This document shows, one piece after another, positions 20,165 to 28,647 of a stretch of 52,402 nucleotides of DNA. The DNA is taken from assembly GCA_016192025.1 (NCBI GenBank), contig JACPUY010000350.1, forward strand, positions 1-52,402, in the 5' to 3' direction. Positions within the stretch are counted from its first letter, which is position 1. Each line of letters begins with the position of its first letter. The notes under the pieces were generated by a model. The model was given only the letters and a program-made list of their open reading frames with translations. It was not told the DNA's origin and searched no databases. Origin of the DNA: Pseudogulbenkiania sp. Lineage in GTDB: Bacteria; Pseudomonadota; Gammaproteobacteria; Burkholderiales; Chromobacteriaceae. Made by a program: the position numbers and the translations under genes.

Positions 20165-21547
20165 ATGCAAGACAGCAAAGCCTGGTCCGGCCGCTTCTCC
20201 GAGCCGGTCTCCGAACTCGTCAAGAAATACACCGCCTCGGTCGACTTCGATAAGCGTCTGGCCGAGTTCGACATCGAGGGCTCGCTGGCCCATGCCACCA
20301 TGCTGAACAAGGCCGGCGTGCTGTCCGACGACGACGTGGCGGCCATCCGCCAGGGCATGGCCGAGATTCTGGACGACATCCGCGCCGGCCGGCTGGAATG
20401 GAGCGTGGACCTGGAAGACGTGCACATGAACGTCGAGCGCCGCCTGACCGACAAGATCGGCGACGCCGGCAAGCGCCTGCACACCGGCCGCTCGCGCAAC
20501 GACCAGGTCGCCACCGACATCCGGCTGTGGCTGCGCGCCCAGATCGACGCCATCGTGGTGCTGATCGCCGAGCTGCAAGAGAGCCTGCTCGATCTGGCCG
20601 AAGCCAACGCCGACACCGTGATGCCGGGCTTCACCCATCTGCAAGTCGCCCAGCCGGTGACCTTCGGCCACCACATGCTGGCCTACGTCGAGATGCTGGG
20701 TCGCGACGCCGAGCGCATGACCGACTGCCGCAAGCGCGTCAACCGCCTGCCGCTGGGCGCCGCTGCGCTGGCCGGCACCACCTTCCCGATTGACCGCCAC
20801 TACACCGCGCAGCTGTTGGGCTTCGACGACGTCTGCCACAACTCGCTCGACGCGGTGTCCGACTGCGACTTCGCCATCGAATTCACCGCCGCCGCCTCGC
20901 TGGTGATGGTGCACCTCTCGCGTCTGTCCGAAGAACTGATCCTATGGATGAGTCCGCGCGTGGGCTTCATCGACATCGCCGACCGCTTCTGCACCGGTTC
21001 GTCGATCATGCCGCAGAAGAAGAACCCGGACGTGCCGGAACTGGTGCGCGGCAAGTCGGGCCGCGTGGTCGGCCACCTGATCGCGCTCACGACGCTGATG
21101 AAGGCGCAGCCGCTGGCCTACAACAAGGACAACCAGGAAGACAAGGAACCGCTGTTCGACACCGCCGACACGCTGATCGATACGCTGCGCATCTACGCCG
21201 ACATGATGCGCGGTATCACGGTGAAGAAGGAGGCGATGCGCGCCGCGGTGCTGCAGGGCTTCGCTACCGCGACGGATCTCGCTGACTATCTGGTGAAGAA
21301 GGGCCTGCCGTTCCGCGACAGCCACGAAGTGGTGGCGCTGACCGTGCGCCACGCCGAGACCCAGGGCGTGGACATTGCCGACCTGAGCCTGGACAAGCTG
21401 CGCGAGTTCTCGCCGCTGATCGAGGCCGACGTGTTCACGGTACTGACGCCGGAAGGTTCGCTGGCGCAGCGCGACCACGTCGGCGGTACCGCGCCGAACC
21501 AGGTGCGCGCGCAGATCGCCCGCCACCGCGCGCGTCTGGCCGGCTGA
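20165..21547 (+). CDS. argH: Argininosuccinate lyase
   Basis: A 460-residue enzyme for the last step of arginine synthesis, splitting argininosuccinate to arginine and fumarate. Motifs: [52 protein letters not shown], the superfamily signature [12 protein letters not shown] with the catalytic serine loop, and [17 protein letters not shown]. Length is normal. The ribosome-binding site is weak. Nearby ppc and hem genes are a neighbourhood I recall from other betaproteobacteria; here the pilin operon lies between ppc and argH. Confidence 0.95.
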   Translation: MQDSKAWSGRFSEPVSELVKKYTASVDFDKRLAEFDIEGSLAHATMLNKAGVLSDDDVAAIRQGMAEILDDIRAGRLEWSVDLEDVHMNVERRLTDKIGDAGKRLHTGRSRNDQVATDIRLWLRAQIDAIVVLIAELQESLLDLAEANADTVMPGFTHLQVAQPVTFGHHMLAYVEMLGRDAERMTDCRKRVNRLPLGAAALAGTTFPIDRHYTAQLLGFDDVCHNSLDAVSDCDFAIEFTAAASLVMVHLSRLSEELILWMSPRVGFIDIADRFCTGSSIMPQKKNPDVPELVRGKSGRVVGHLIALTTLMKAQPLAYNKDNQEDKEPLFDTADTLIDTLRIYADMMRGITVKKEAMRAAVLQGFATATDLADYLVKKGLPFRDSHEVVALTVRHAETQGVDIADLSLDKLREFSPLIEADVFTVLTPEGSLAQRDHVGGTAPNQVRAQIARHRARLAG

Positions 21548-21572
21548 GTCATCGCCGCGACACCATCGAACC

Positions 21573-21596
21573 GGCCGGGACTGTCCCGGCCTTTTT
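21573..21596 (+). terminator. Terminator of argH
   Basis: GGCCGGGA/TCCCGGCC with a CTG loop, followed by TTTTT, 26 bp after the stop. Confidence 0.9.
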
Positions 21597-21727
21597 CTTG
21601 CCCGCCGGTCGCACAACCACAACGGCGGAGGAATATGTTATCGGGGTCAATTTCTTCCGATGCATAACTCGGTAAGATGAACGACTATCCGACGCGTCAG
21701 CGCCACGCCTAGCCTCCGGGAGATACC

Positions 21728-22561
21728 GTGTTGTTCAGCAAAACCCGCACCGCCCTGCAGCAGTCCGAAACCCTCAACGCCAGCCTGCAGCAGGAGAACG
21801 CCGTGCTGAAAAGCCGGCTCGCCCAGCTGGAAAGCGCCCACGCCGAACAGGCCGAGGAGCTGGCCCGGCTGCAGCGCGAACGCAGCATGCTGCAAGGGGT
21901 GTTCGCCAACGTCGGCCGCTTCGGCGACACCCTGACCGGCGTGCGCCAGTCCTTCCTCGGCCTGGCCGACTCGCTGAGCCGGGAAAAGACCTCGGCGCGC
22001 GACGTGGCAGCGCAATCCGACGCCAACCGCCAAGGCTTCGAGCGCATAGCCGTCAACCTGAAGAGCATGTTCGAGCGCATCCAGCTGGCGTCGGCCAACG
22101 TCGAGGCGCTGTACCAGCAGGCCGAGCAGATCGGCGGCATCGTGCGGCTGATCAAGGACATCGCCGACCAGACCAACCTGCTGGCGCTGAACGCCGCCAT
22201 CGAGGCCGCCCGCGCCGGCGAAACCGGCCGCGGCTTCGCCGTGGTGGCGGACGAGGTGCGCAAGCTGGCGGAACGCACCGCCAAGGCCACCACCGAGATT
22301 GCCGGACTGGTCGGCACCATCCAGGGCGAAACCCAGAGCGCCAAGGAGACCATGCAGTTGGGCGCCCACGACGCCAGCCGCTTCTCGGCGGAGAGCCAGG
22401 ACGCGGTAGCGAACATGCAGCGCCTCTGCGACCTGTCGCAACAGATGGAAACGGCGATCGCCGCGGCGGCGCAGCTGTCCGGCGTCGAACTCACCAACCT
22501 CGACGAGCTGACCGTCAAGCTGGAGCGCCTGCTGGCCGAGCTGACGCCGGCCGGACACTGA
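21728..22561 (+). CDS. Soluble methyl-accepting chemotaxis-type receptor
   Basis: 277 residues with no membrane segment. An N-terminal coiled coil (about 10-55) leads to the receptor signalling tip [41 protein letters not shown] (about residues 147-187), which binds CheA/CheW. It lacks a periplasmic or PAS/GAF sensor. The last 25 residues ([16 protein letters not shown]) resemble the start of the zinc-binding CZB domain found at the end of many cytoplasmic receptors, but the expected histidine is Glu and the chain stops early. It stands alone, with no che gene nearby. Confidence 0.82.
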   Translation: MLFSKTRTALQQSETLNASLQQENAVLKSRLAQLESAHAEQAEELARLQRERSMLQGVFANVGRFGDTLTGVRQSFLGLADSLSREKTSARDVAAQSDANRQGFERIAVNLKSMFERIQLASANVEALYQQAEQIGGIVRLIKDIADQTNLLALNAAIEAARAGETGRGFAVVADEVRKLAERTAKATTEIAGLVGTIQGETQSAKETMQLGAHDASRFSAESQDAVANMQRLCDLSQQMETAIAAAAQLSGVELTNLDELTVKLERLLAELTPAGH

Positions 22562-22607
22562 CCCTGGCTTCCGTTGGCCGACGTCCTGCGCGTCGGCCCG
22601 CTTTCTC

Positions 22608-24080
22608 TCAGCCAGGCGGGCTCAAGGTGCGCCCCACCGCCGCCAGCCAGCCCTGGTACAGTGCCGCGCGCCGCTCTTCGGCCATGCCCGGTTCGAAGCG
22701 CTGCTGGCGTTGCCACAGCGCCGCCAGTTCGTCGAGCGAACCGAACACCCCCGCCCCCAGTCCCGCCAGATAGGCCGCGCCGAGTGCGGTGGTTTCGCTG
22801 ACCACCGGCCGCTCCACCGGCACCGCCAGCATGTCGGCCAAAAACTGCATCAGCCAGTCGTTGCCGACCATGCCGCCGTCGACACGCAGGCTGCCCGGGC
22901 GCGCCGCGCCGTCGGCCTGCATCGCTTCCAGCAGGTCGCGCGTCTGGTAGCACACCGACTCCAGCGCGGCGCGCACGATGTGGGCGATGCCGGAGTCACG
23001 CGTCAGGCCGGTGATGGCGCCGCGCGCCAGCGGGTCCCAGTACGGCGCGCCGAGCCCGGTGAACGCCGGCACCAGGTAGACGCCGCCGGTATCGGTGAGC
23101 TGGCGCGCCAGCGTCTCGCTCTCGCCCGCCGAATGGATCAGCCGCACCGCATCGCGCAGCCACTGCAGCGCCGCCCCGGCGACGAAGATGCTGCCCTCCA
23201 GCGCGTAGGTGGTCTTGCCCTCGAGCCGGTAGCACACCGTCGACAGCAGGCGGTGGCGCGAGCGCAACACCGTGTCACCGGTGTTCTGCACCATGAAGCA
23301 GCCGGTGCCGTAGGTGGACTTGATCATGCCCGGCTCGAAGCAGGCCTGCCCGACGGTGGCGGCCTGCTGGTCGCCGGCCAGCGCGGTGATCTTCAACGGC
23401 GGGCCGAACAGCGTGGTCACGCCGAACTCGGCGACGTTGTCGCGCACCTCGGGCAGCAAGGCGCGCGGTATGCCGAACAGCGCCAAGAGTTCGTCGTCCC
23501 ACTGCTGGGTGTGGATGTCGAACAGCAGCGTGCGTGCGGCGTTGCTGGCGTCGGTGGCGTGCACCCGCCCCTCGGTCAGCCGCCACAGCAGGAAGCTGTC
23601 AACGGTGCCGAACGCCAGCTCGCCAAGCTCGGCGCGTTCGCGCGCGCCGGGGACGTGGTCGAGCAGCCAGGCCAGCTTGCTGGCGGAGAAGTACGGGTCG
23701 AGCAACAGACCGGTCTTGGCGCTCACCAGCGCCGTGTTGTCCGGCGTGGCCAGCGCCGCGCAGCGCTCGGCGGTACGCCGGTCCTGCCAGACGATGGCGC
23801 GATGCAGCACCCGGCCGCTGGCGCGCTCCCACAGCAGCGTGGTCTCGCGCTGGTTGGTCAGGCCGAGCGCCACCGGCCGCGCGCCGCTGGCCAGCACCTC
23901 GCGGCACAGCGCCAGCGTGTCGCGCCAGATATCCTCGGGCTCGTGCTCAACCCAGCCCGGCTGCGGGAAGTGCTGCGGCAGCTCGCGCTGCGCGCGCGCC
24001 GTCACCCGACCGTGCGCGTCGAACAGCATGGCGCGGGTGCTGGTGGTGCCCTGGTCGATCACCAACAATGTTGCCGTCAT
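22608..24080 (-). CDS. glpK: Glycerol kinase
   Basis: A 490-residue cytoplasmic enzyme phosphorylating glycerol to glycerol 3-phosphate. FGGY-family marks: [13 protein letters not shown] (phosphate loop), [44 protein letters not shown], and [27 protein letters not shown] precedes ATG 24080. It is divergent from glpR with a probable GlpR operator in the gap. No glpF or glpD in the window; glycerol may enter by another porter or these genes lie elsewhere. Confidence 0.94.
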   Translation of the reverse strand: MTATLLVIDQGTTSTRAMLFDAHGRVTARAQRELPQHFPQPGWVEHEPEDIWRDTLALCREVLASGARPVALGLTNQRETTLLWERASGRVLHRAIVWQDRRTAERCAALATPDNTALVSAKTGLLLDPYFSASKLAWLLDHVPGARERAELGELAFGTVDSFLLWRLTEGRVHATDASNAARTLLFDIHTQQWDDELLALFGIPRALLPEVRDNVAEFGVTTLFGPPLKITALAGDQQAATVGQACFEPGMIKSTYGTGCFMVQNTGDTVLRSRHRLLSTVCYRLEGKTTYALEGSIFVAGAALQWLRDAVRLIHSAGESETLARQLTDTGGVYLVPAFTGLGAPYWDPLARGAITGLTRDSGIAHIVRAALESVCYQTRDLLEAMQADGAARPGSLRVDGGMVGNDWLMQFLADMLAVPVERPVVSETTALGAAYLAGLGAGVFGSLDELAALWQRQQRFEPGMAEERRAALYQGWLAAVGRTLSPPG

Positions 24081-24153
24081 AAGCCAGACTCCTTCCGATC
24101 GAGCTACCGCGCCGACAAAAACGCGTGCCGATTTGCCCGCAGGCGGCGAAATA

Positions 24154-24165
24154 TGTTAATTAACA
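24154..24165. promoter_or_regulatory. TGTTAATTAACA palindrome between glpK and glpR
   Basis: Perfect 12-bp AT-rich palindrome in the 113-bp glpK-glpR gap. It is unlike GlpR half-sites and may be a second regulator site or an AT-rich promoter element. Confidence 0.4.
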
Positions 24166-24172
24166 GGCCATA

Positions 24173-24190
24173 GATTTTCGGAATCGAACC
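24173..24190. promoter_or_regulatory. Probable GlpR operator
   Basis: GATTTTCGGAATCGAACC has the TTCG-N4-CGAA core of glycerol-3-phosphate repressor operators. It ends 3 bp before the glpR ATG and would overlap its translation start region, consistent with autorepression and control of divergent glpK. Confidence 0.6.
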
Positions 24191-24193
24191 AAC

Positions 24194-24958
24194 ATGAGTC
24201 GCTCCCCCCGCCACGAGAAGATCCTGCAACTGGTCCGCGAAAACGGTTTCATGCCGATCGAGGAGCTGGCCCGCTTGCTCGACGTGACCCCGCAGACCAT
24301 CCGCCGCGACATCAATCAGCTGTGCGAGGAAAACCTGCTGCGCCGCTATCACGGCGGCGCCGCGCTCGGCAGCAGCGTCGAGAACGAGGACTACGTGGCG
24401 CGCAAGGGCAAGCTGCAGAGCGAGAAGGCGCACATCGCCGACATGATCGCCGAGCATATCCCCGATCATGCCTCGCTGTTCATGAGCATCGGCACCACCA
24501 TCGAGGCGGTGGCGCAGGCGCTCACCGCCAGCCACAAGGGCTTGCGCGTAATCACCAACAATATCCATGTGGCGTCGATCATGTCGGTCAACCCCGACTT
24601 CAACGTGCTGATCACCTCCGGTGTGGTGCGCGCCTCGGACGGCGGCATCACCGGGGTGGCCACGCTCGATTTCATCAACCAGTTCAAGGTCGACTACGCC
24701 ATTCTCGGCGTCTCCGGCATCGAACCGGACGGCTCGCTGCTCGACTTCGACTACCGCGAGGTGCGCGTGGCGCAGGCGATGATGAACAACGCGCGCCACC
24801 GCTACCTCGCCGCCGACCACAGCAAGTTCGGCCGCAACGCGCTGGTGCGCATGGGCCACATCAGCGAATTCCACGCCGTGTTTACCGACGAGACCCCGCC
24901 GGAGCCGCTGGCCAAGATGATGGTCGAGCACAACGTGCGCCTGCACCTTGCAGAATAG
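24194..24958 (+). CDS. glpR: DeoR-family glycerol-3-phosphate regulon repressor
   Basis: 254 residues. The N-terminal winged helix (about 5-60: RHEKILQLVRENGFMPIEELARLLDVTPQTIRRDINQL) is classic DeoR. The C-terminal sugar-phosphate sensor contains FMSIGTTIEAVAQAL, VITNNIHVASIM and GITGVATLDFINQFKVDYAILGVSGIEPDGSLLDFD, which match GlpR closely. It should repress glpK and other glp genes until glycerol 3-phosphate binds. The ATG has no clear ribosome-binding site. A strong terminator follows. Confidence 0.9.
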   Translation: MSRSPRHEKILQLVRENGFMPIEELARLLDVTPQTIRRDINQLCEENLLRRYHGGAALGSSVENEDYVARKGKLQSEKAHIADMIAEHIPDHASLFMSIGTTIEAVAQALTASHKGLRVITNNIHVASIMSVNPDFNVLITSGVVRASDGGITGVATLDFINQFKVDYAILGVSGIEPDGSLLDFDYREVRVAQAMMNNARHRYLAADHSKFGRNALVRMGHISEFHAVFTDETPPEPLAKMMVEHNVRLHLAE

Positions 24959-24980
24959 GCCGCGACCGCCCGCCGACAAA

Positions 24981-25006
24981 AGCCCGCGTATGCCGCGGGC
25001 TTTTTT
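24981..25006 (+). terminator. Terminator of glpR
   Basis: AGCCCGCG/CGCGGGCT with a TATGC loop, followed by TTTTT. Confidence 0.92.
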
Positions 25007-25036
25007 GCGACCGGCCGGCGGCGCGCCGGCCCCTGC

Positions 25037-25045
25037 TGGTATACT
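25037..25045 (+). promoter_or_regulatory. Extended -10 (TGGTATACT) of the RNB ribonuclease gene
   Basis: TG-n-TATACT is an extended -10 element 35 bp before the ATG. No -35 match is visible, which is tolerated with extended -10 boxes. Confidence 0.5.
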
Positions 25046-25080
25046 GCAGCGTTTGCAAGCAACGACAAGCCTGACGCGCC

Positions 25081-26964
25081 ATGAACGTATTTTACGAAGA
25101 AAGCGGCAGCTTCAAAGTGGGCGCCGTGGTGTCCCGCAATGACGCCAGCCTGCAGGTCGACACCCTCCACGGCAAACGCGCCAAGATCAAGTCGGCCAAC
25201 GTGATGCTGGAATTCAACTCGGCGCTGGCCGAGTTCCTGCCGGCGGTCGCGGCGCTGGGCGCCGAGATCGACCTCGACTTCCTGTGGGAGGTCAGCGGCC
25301 AGGACGAATTCGGCTTCGAGGCGCTGGCCGCCGACTACTGGGGCCACACCCCCAACGCAGTGGAAGCCGCCGCCATCATCCAGCGCCTGTTCGAGGCGCC
25401 GATGTACTTCTACAAGAAGGGCAAGGGCCGCTTCAAGGCGGCGCCGGAAGAGTCGCTGAAGGCCGCGCTGGCCGGCATCGAGAAGAAGAAGCGCGAGCAG
25501 GAACAGATCGACGGCTGGGTCGCCGAACTGAAGGCCGGCCGGCTGCCGGACGCCATCCGCGCCCAGCTGATGACGCTGCTGTTCCGCCCGGACAAGAACA
25601 CGCTGGAATTCAAGGCCCTCGACCAGGCCTGCCGCGAGCGCAACCTGCCGCCGCTGCGGCTGGCGGCCGAGATCGGCGGTATCCCGTCGGTGCCGGACTA
25701 CCTGATGGCCGGCTTCCTGCTGGAATACTTCCCCAAGGGCACCGGCTTCGGCCAGTACGCCGCACCGGCGCTGCCGGGCGACGAGCTGCCGCTGGCCGAG
25801 GTGGCAGCGTTCTCGATCGACGACGCGGCCACCACCGAGATCGACGATGCGCTGTCGCTGGTTGTGCTGCCCAACGGCAACCAGCGCGTCGGCATCCACA
25901 TCGCCGCGCCGACGCTGGGTGTGGCGCCGGGCTCGGACATCGAGAAGCTGGTATTCAACCGCCTGTCCACCGTGTACTTCCCCGGCGACAAGATCACCAT
26001 GCTGCCGGACGACGTGGTCGAGCTGTTCACGCTGAAGGAAGGCCAGGCCTGCCCGGCCTTGAGCCTGTACGTCGAAGTGACGCCGGAGTTCGAACCGGTC
26101 GGCTACGAGAGCCGCGTCGAGCGCGTGACCATCGCTGCCAACCTGCGCCACGACCAGCTGGAGCAGGTATTCAACGAACAGACACTGGCCGACGCCGGCG
26201 GCGGCCCGGACTATCCGTTCAAGCACGAGCTGACCTGGCTGTGGCAGTTCGCCAACGCGTTGGAAAAGCGCCGCGGCAAGTACGACCCGACGCGCCCGGT
26301 GCAGATGGACTACAACTTCAACGTGGTCGACGGCAAGGTGCTGATCACGCTGCGCAAGCGCGGCGCGCCGATGGACAAGCTGGTTTCCGAGCTGATGATC
26401 CTCGCCAACAGCGAGTGGGGCCGCATGCTGGCCGAGGCCGACATCCCGGCGATGTACCGCGCGCAGAGCATGGGCAAGGTGCGCATGACCACCCGTCCGG
26501 AACCGCACATCGGGCTCGGCGTGGCGCAGTACGCCTGGTCCACCTCGCCGCTGCGGCGTGCCACCGACTTCGTCAACCAGCGCCAGCTGGTGGCGATGAT
26601 CCGCGGCGACAAGCCCGAGTTCGAGCAGGGCAACGCCATGCTGTTCGCCATCCTGCGCGACTTCGACGCCACCTATTCGGCCTACCTCGCGTTCCAGGAC
26701 AAGATGGAGCACTTCTGGTGCCTGCGCTGGTTCAGCCAGGAAGGGGTGAGCGAGCCGACTGCGACGCTGATCAAGGAAGACCTGGTGCGTCTGGATGGCC
26801 TGCCGCTGCGCCTGCGCGTGCCCGGCCTGCCGGAGCTGGCGAGTGGCGACAAGGTGCGGCTGGCGGTGATCCGCATCGACGAACTGACGCAGGAGATCGA
26901 GCTGCGTTACGCCGGCAAGGTCGGCCACGAGGAAGTGCTGGTCGAGGAAGACAGCACGGTGTGA
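25081..26964 (+). CDS. RNB-domain (RNase II family) 3'-5' exoribonuclease
   Basis: 627 residues. The RNB catalytic domain spans about 240-560. The metal-binding cluster reads SIDDAATTEIDDALS: Asp 247, 255 and 256 are kept, while the second of the four canonical aspartates is Glu (253). WSTSPLRRATDFVNQRQL is the conserved downstream motif. The first 230 residues are not the usual cold-shock domains of RNase II or R, and only a short strand-rich region follows RNB, so it is a compact relative rather than RNase R. It probably degrades unstructured RNA. A 727-codon open frame antisense to it is a GC-content shadow. Confidence 0.86.
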   Translation: MNVFYEESGSFKVGAVVSRNDASLQVDTLHGKRAKIKSANVMLEFNSALAEFLPAVAALGAEIDLDFLWEVSGQDEFGFEALAADYWGHTPNAVEAAAIIQRLFEAPMYFYKKGKGRFKAAPEESLKAALAGIEKKKREQEQIDGWVAELKAGRLPDAIRAQLMTLLFRPDKNTLEFKALDQACRERNLPPLRLAAEIGGIPSVPDYLMAGFLLEYFPKGTGFGQYAAPALPGDELPLAEVAAFSIDDAATTEIDDALSLVVLPNGNQRVGIHIAAPTLGVAPGSDIEKLVFNRLSTVYFPGDKITMLPDDVVELFTLKEGQACPALSLYVEVTPEFEPVGYESRVERVTIAANLRHDQLEQVFNEQTLADAGGGPDYPFKHELTWLWQFANALEKRRGKYDPTRPVQMDYNFNVVDGKVLITLRKRGAPMDKLVSELMILANSEWGRMLAEADIPAMYRAQSMGKVRMTTRPEPHIGLGVAQYAWSTSPLRRATDFVNQRQLVAMIRGDKPEFEQGNAMLFAILRDFDATYSAYLAFQDKMEHFWCLRWFSQEGVSEPTATLIKEDLVRLDGLPLRLRVPGLPELASGDKVRLAVIRIDELTQEIELRYAGKVGHEEVLVEEDSTV

Positions 26965-27024
26965 TGCCGCGCCCAGGTTAACCACGAGCGGCAGCGTGCC
27001 CGGCTGCGGCCAACCTGAAGTAAC

Positions 27025-27055
27025 AAAAAGCCCCGGATCGCTCCGGGGCTTTTTT
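27025..27055. terminator. Bidirectional terminator between RNB gene and cbtA
   Basis: AAAAAGCCCCGGA/TCCGGGGCTTTTT around a TCGC loop; A and T tracts on both sides serve the convergent genes. Confidence 0.9.
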
Positions 27056-27075
27056 CATGGGGACCGCCGTGTGAC

Positions 27076-27816
27076 TTAGCGCTGCGCCGCGGGGAAGCGC
27101 TGGAACAGCCCGCCGAGCACGCCGCCCAGCGCCAGCCAGAGCACCGCCGCCGTGGCCAGCCCCGCCAGCATGAAGTCGCTCATCAGACGCTCCGGCACTA
27201 GCGTGTGCACCTCGGTCAGCACCGGGGCGCCCAACAGGTGCGGCAGCGCGGCCAGGGCCAGCGCTCCCGCCGCCCACAGCGGGCGGCGCTTGGCCCAGGC
27301 GCGGTACAGCGCGAACAGGGCACCGGCGGTGCAGGCCACGGTGAGCAACCACCACAGCTGGCGCTGCTGCAGGTCGGCCGCCGGCACACCCGGCGGCTCT
27401 GGCGGCAGGCCAAATGCCGGCGCCAGCTGGAACACCACGAAACCGAGCGCCCCCAGCAGCAGGCCACGCCGCCAGTTGGCCGCGCCGAACTGGGCCAGGC
27501 AGGCACCCAGCAGCAAGGCGTAGCCCATCGCCGCCAGCGTGGTCGAGACCGCCGTGGCGATGGCGCGGTGCGTCTTGTCCTCGGACGGTTCGTCGTTGGC
27601 CACCTGCGCGTGCGAGTGCCCCTCGGCCGCATCAGCTTCGTGCGAATGGGCTTCGTGAACGTGCGCCGCGGCGGGCGCCGGTGCCGCCTCGAGCTGCAGC
27701 TCGTAGCCTTCGGCCTCTTCAATCAGGGGCTGGACCAGCGCCAGCTGGACCGGCGTCGTCACCACCCCGGCCAGCAAGCCGGCCAGCAGCGAAAGCGCCA
27801 CAATGCGTGCAAACAT
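27076..27816 (-). CDS. cbtA: CbtA family predicted cobalt transporter subunit
   Basis: A 246-residue inner-membrane protein with about five hydrophobic helices. Between helices 1 and 2 lies a histidine-rich loop (about residues 47-70, HVHEAHSHEADAAEGHSHAQ), a likely metal-binding site. The family is predicted to import cobalt for vitamin B12. ATG 27816 is preceded by AAGGA; the open frame runs on to 27900, but that part lies over cbtB. It follows cbtB by 16 bp and both are downstream of a cobalamin riboswitch, which strongly supports the role. Confidence 0.9.
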   Translation of the reverse strand: MFARIVALSLLAGLLAGVVTTPVQLALVQPLIEEAEGYELQLEAAPAPAAAHVHEAHSHEADAAEGHSHAQVANDEPSEDKTHRAIATAVSTTLAAMGYALLLGACLAQFGAANWRRGLLLGALGFVVFQLAPAFGLPPEPPGVPAADLQQRQLWWLLTVACTAGALFALYRAWAKRRPLWAAGALALAALPHLLGAPVLTEVHTLVPERLMSDFMLAGLATAAVLWLALGGVLGGLFQRFPAAQR

Positions 27817-27832
27817 GACAATCCTTCGCTGG

Positions 27833-28030
27833 CTAGTGGCAGACAAAACCCATGGTATGGCGCGTATCGTGGCTCTCGCCGTGGGCGATGCCCGGTGCAA
27901 AGCCGACGGCGTAGAGGATCACTGCGCCCAGCATGGCGGCGCACACAGCGGCGGCACGCGCTTTCCAGCGGGTGGCACTGGCGGGGTCAAGGTGGCTGAT
28001 CGGTTCAGCGGCGGATTTGTGCAACAGCAT
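27833..28030 (-). CDS. cbtB: CbtB family small cobalt transporter subunit
   Basis: A 65-residue protein with one membrane helix (about 23-43) and the family C-terminus HGESHDTRHTMGFVCH, rich in His and ending in Cys-His, likely metal ligands. AGGAG precedes ATG 28030. It is the first gene after the cobalamin riboswitch; the leader between riboswitch and start is about 145 nt. Confidence 0.9.
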   Translation of the reverse strand: MLLHKSAAEPISHLDPASATRWKARAAAVCAAMLGAVILYAVGFAPGIAHGESHDTRHTMGFVCH

Positions 28031-28174
28031 GTCTATCTCCTGGGTCTTTCCATGGCCCCCCCTGTCTCGTTGCACCGGCTGGCGACACCGGCAGAACCGG
28101 TGGCGCGGGCCGGGGGCGGCGCGGCAGGGTAAGGGAGGGGCAAGCTGGAAGAAACGTTAAGCGCACCGCCCTCC

Positions 28175-28440
28175 GCGATGCATAGCGTTGTCGCCATCGG
28201 CCGGTCTCCGGGCTCACGAGTCGGGAAAACGGGTTTTCCCACGCCGGCGCCTTCCCATGCTCCGGGAATGTACTCACGCTCATTGTCGAGGGTGAGCACG
28301 CCCAGCACAGTGGCGTCTTGCCGACGTTCACTCGATTACCGTTGCGGGGGCAGCGACGGATTTGCCGGTTGGCACACCGTCTTCCCGTTGGAGCGCTCTC
28401 CCGAGGCATCTGTCCGGCGGCACCATCGCCAAGCGCTGTC
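28175..28440 (-). ncRNA. Cobalamin (adenosylcobalamin-type) riboswitch
   Basis: Read on the minus strand, the expected blocks occur in order: GGTGCC (complement of 28419-28424), AACGGGAA, AAATCC, GCTGCCCCCGCAACGG, GCCACTG, GGGAAGG, and the B12 box GAGCCCGGAGACCGGCC. Order and spacing fit the class-I cobalamin aptamer. It should switch off cbtBA when B12 is plentiful. A GGGAAAAC/GTTTTCCC hairpin lies between the last two blocks. No terminator stem was seen before cbtB, so control may act on translation. Confidence 0.93.
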
Positions 28441-28578
28441 GCGCGGCATGACGCCGGGAAGACATATCGGGAAAGCCTCCAAGCCCGGGCCTTGTTCAGA
28501 CCCGGGCGCACCGAAGGCTGCTTAAGGATAGCAGAACCGCGGCGGCGAGACGGTCAAAATGCATAGGACAAGGCCAAT
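28441..28578 (-). promoter_or_regulatory. Upstream region of the cobalamin riboswitch
   Basis: This stretch should hold the cbtBA promoter. TTGACC (complement of 28553-28558) could be a -35, but the nearest -10-like TATCCT is 21 bp away, too far for a confident call. GCCCGGG/CCCGGGC (28483-28489 with 28501-28507) forms a hairpin at the 5' side of the aptamer. No coding sequence is supported. Confidence 0.4.
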
Positions 28579-28614
28579 GAAAAATGCCGCCCACCCGGTT
28601 CGGGGGAGCGGCAT
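28579..28614 (-). terminator. Terminator of rhlE
   Basis: On the minus strand ATGCCGC (28608-28614) pairs with GCGGCAT (28584-28590), extended by a G/C-rich inner stem and followed by TTTT. Confidence 0.85.
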
Positions 28615-28647
28615 CGGGATGGTCCGGCGCGGACGCCGGCCACCGGC

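Noticed and set aside
22710-24173. 487-codon plus-strand open frame opposite glpK
   Set aside because: GC-driven antisense shadow; glpK has full catalytic motifs and ribosome-binding site on the other strand.
24802-26985. 727-codon open frame on the minus strand opposite the RNB ribonuclease
   Set aside because: It mirrors the RNB gene in the frame expected from high third-position GC, is low in complexity (His, Gln, Val, Arg, Leu), and has no domain or ribosome-binding site.
28005-28511. 168-codon minus-strand frame over the cobalamin leader
   Set aside because: The DNA is explained by the riboswitch and cbtB; the peptide has no family features.
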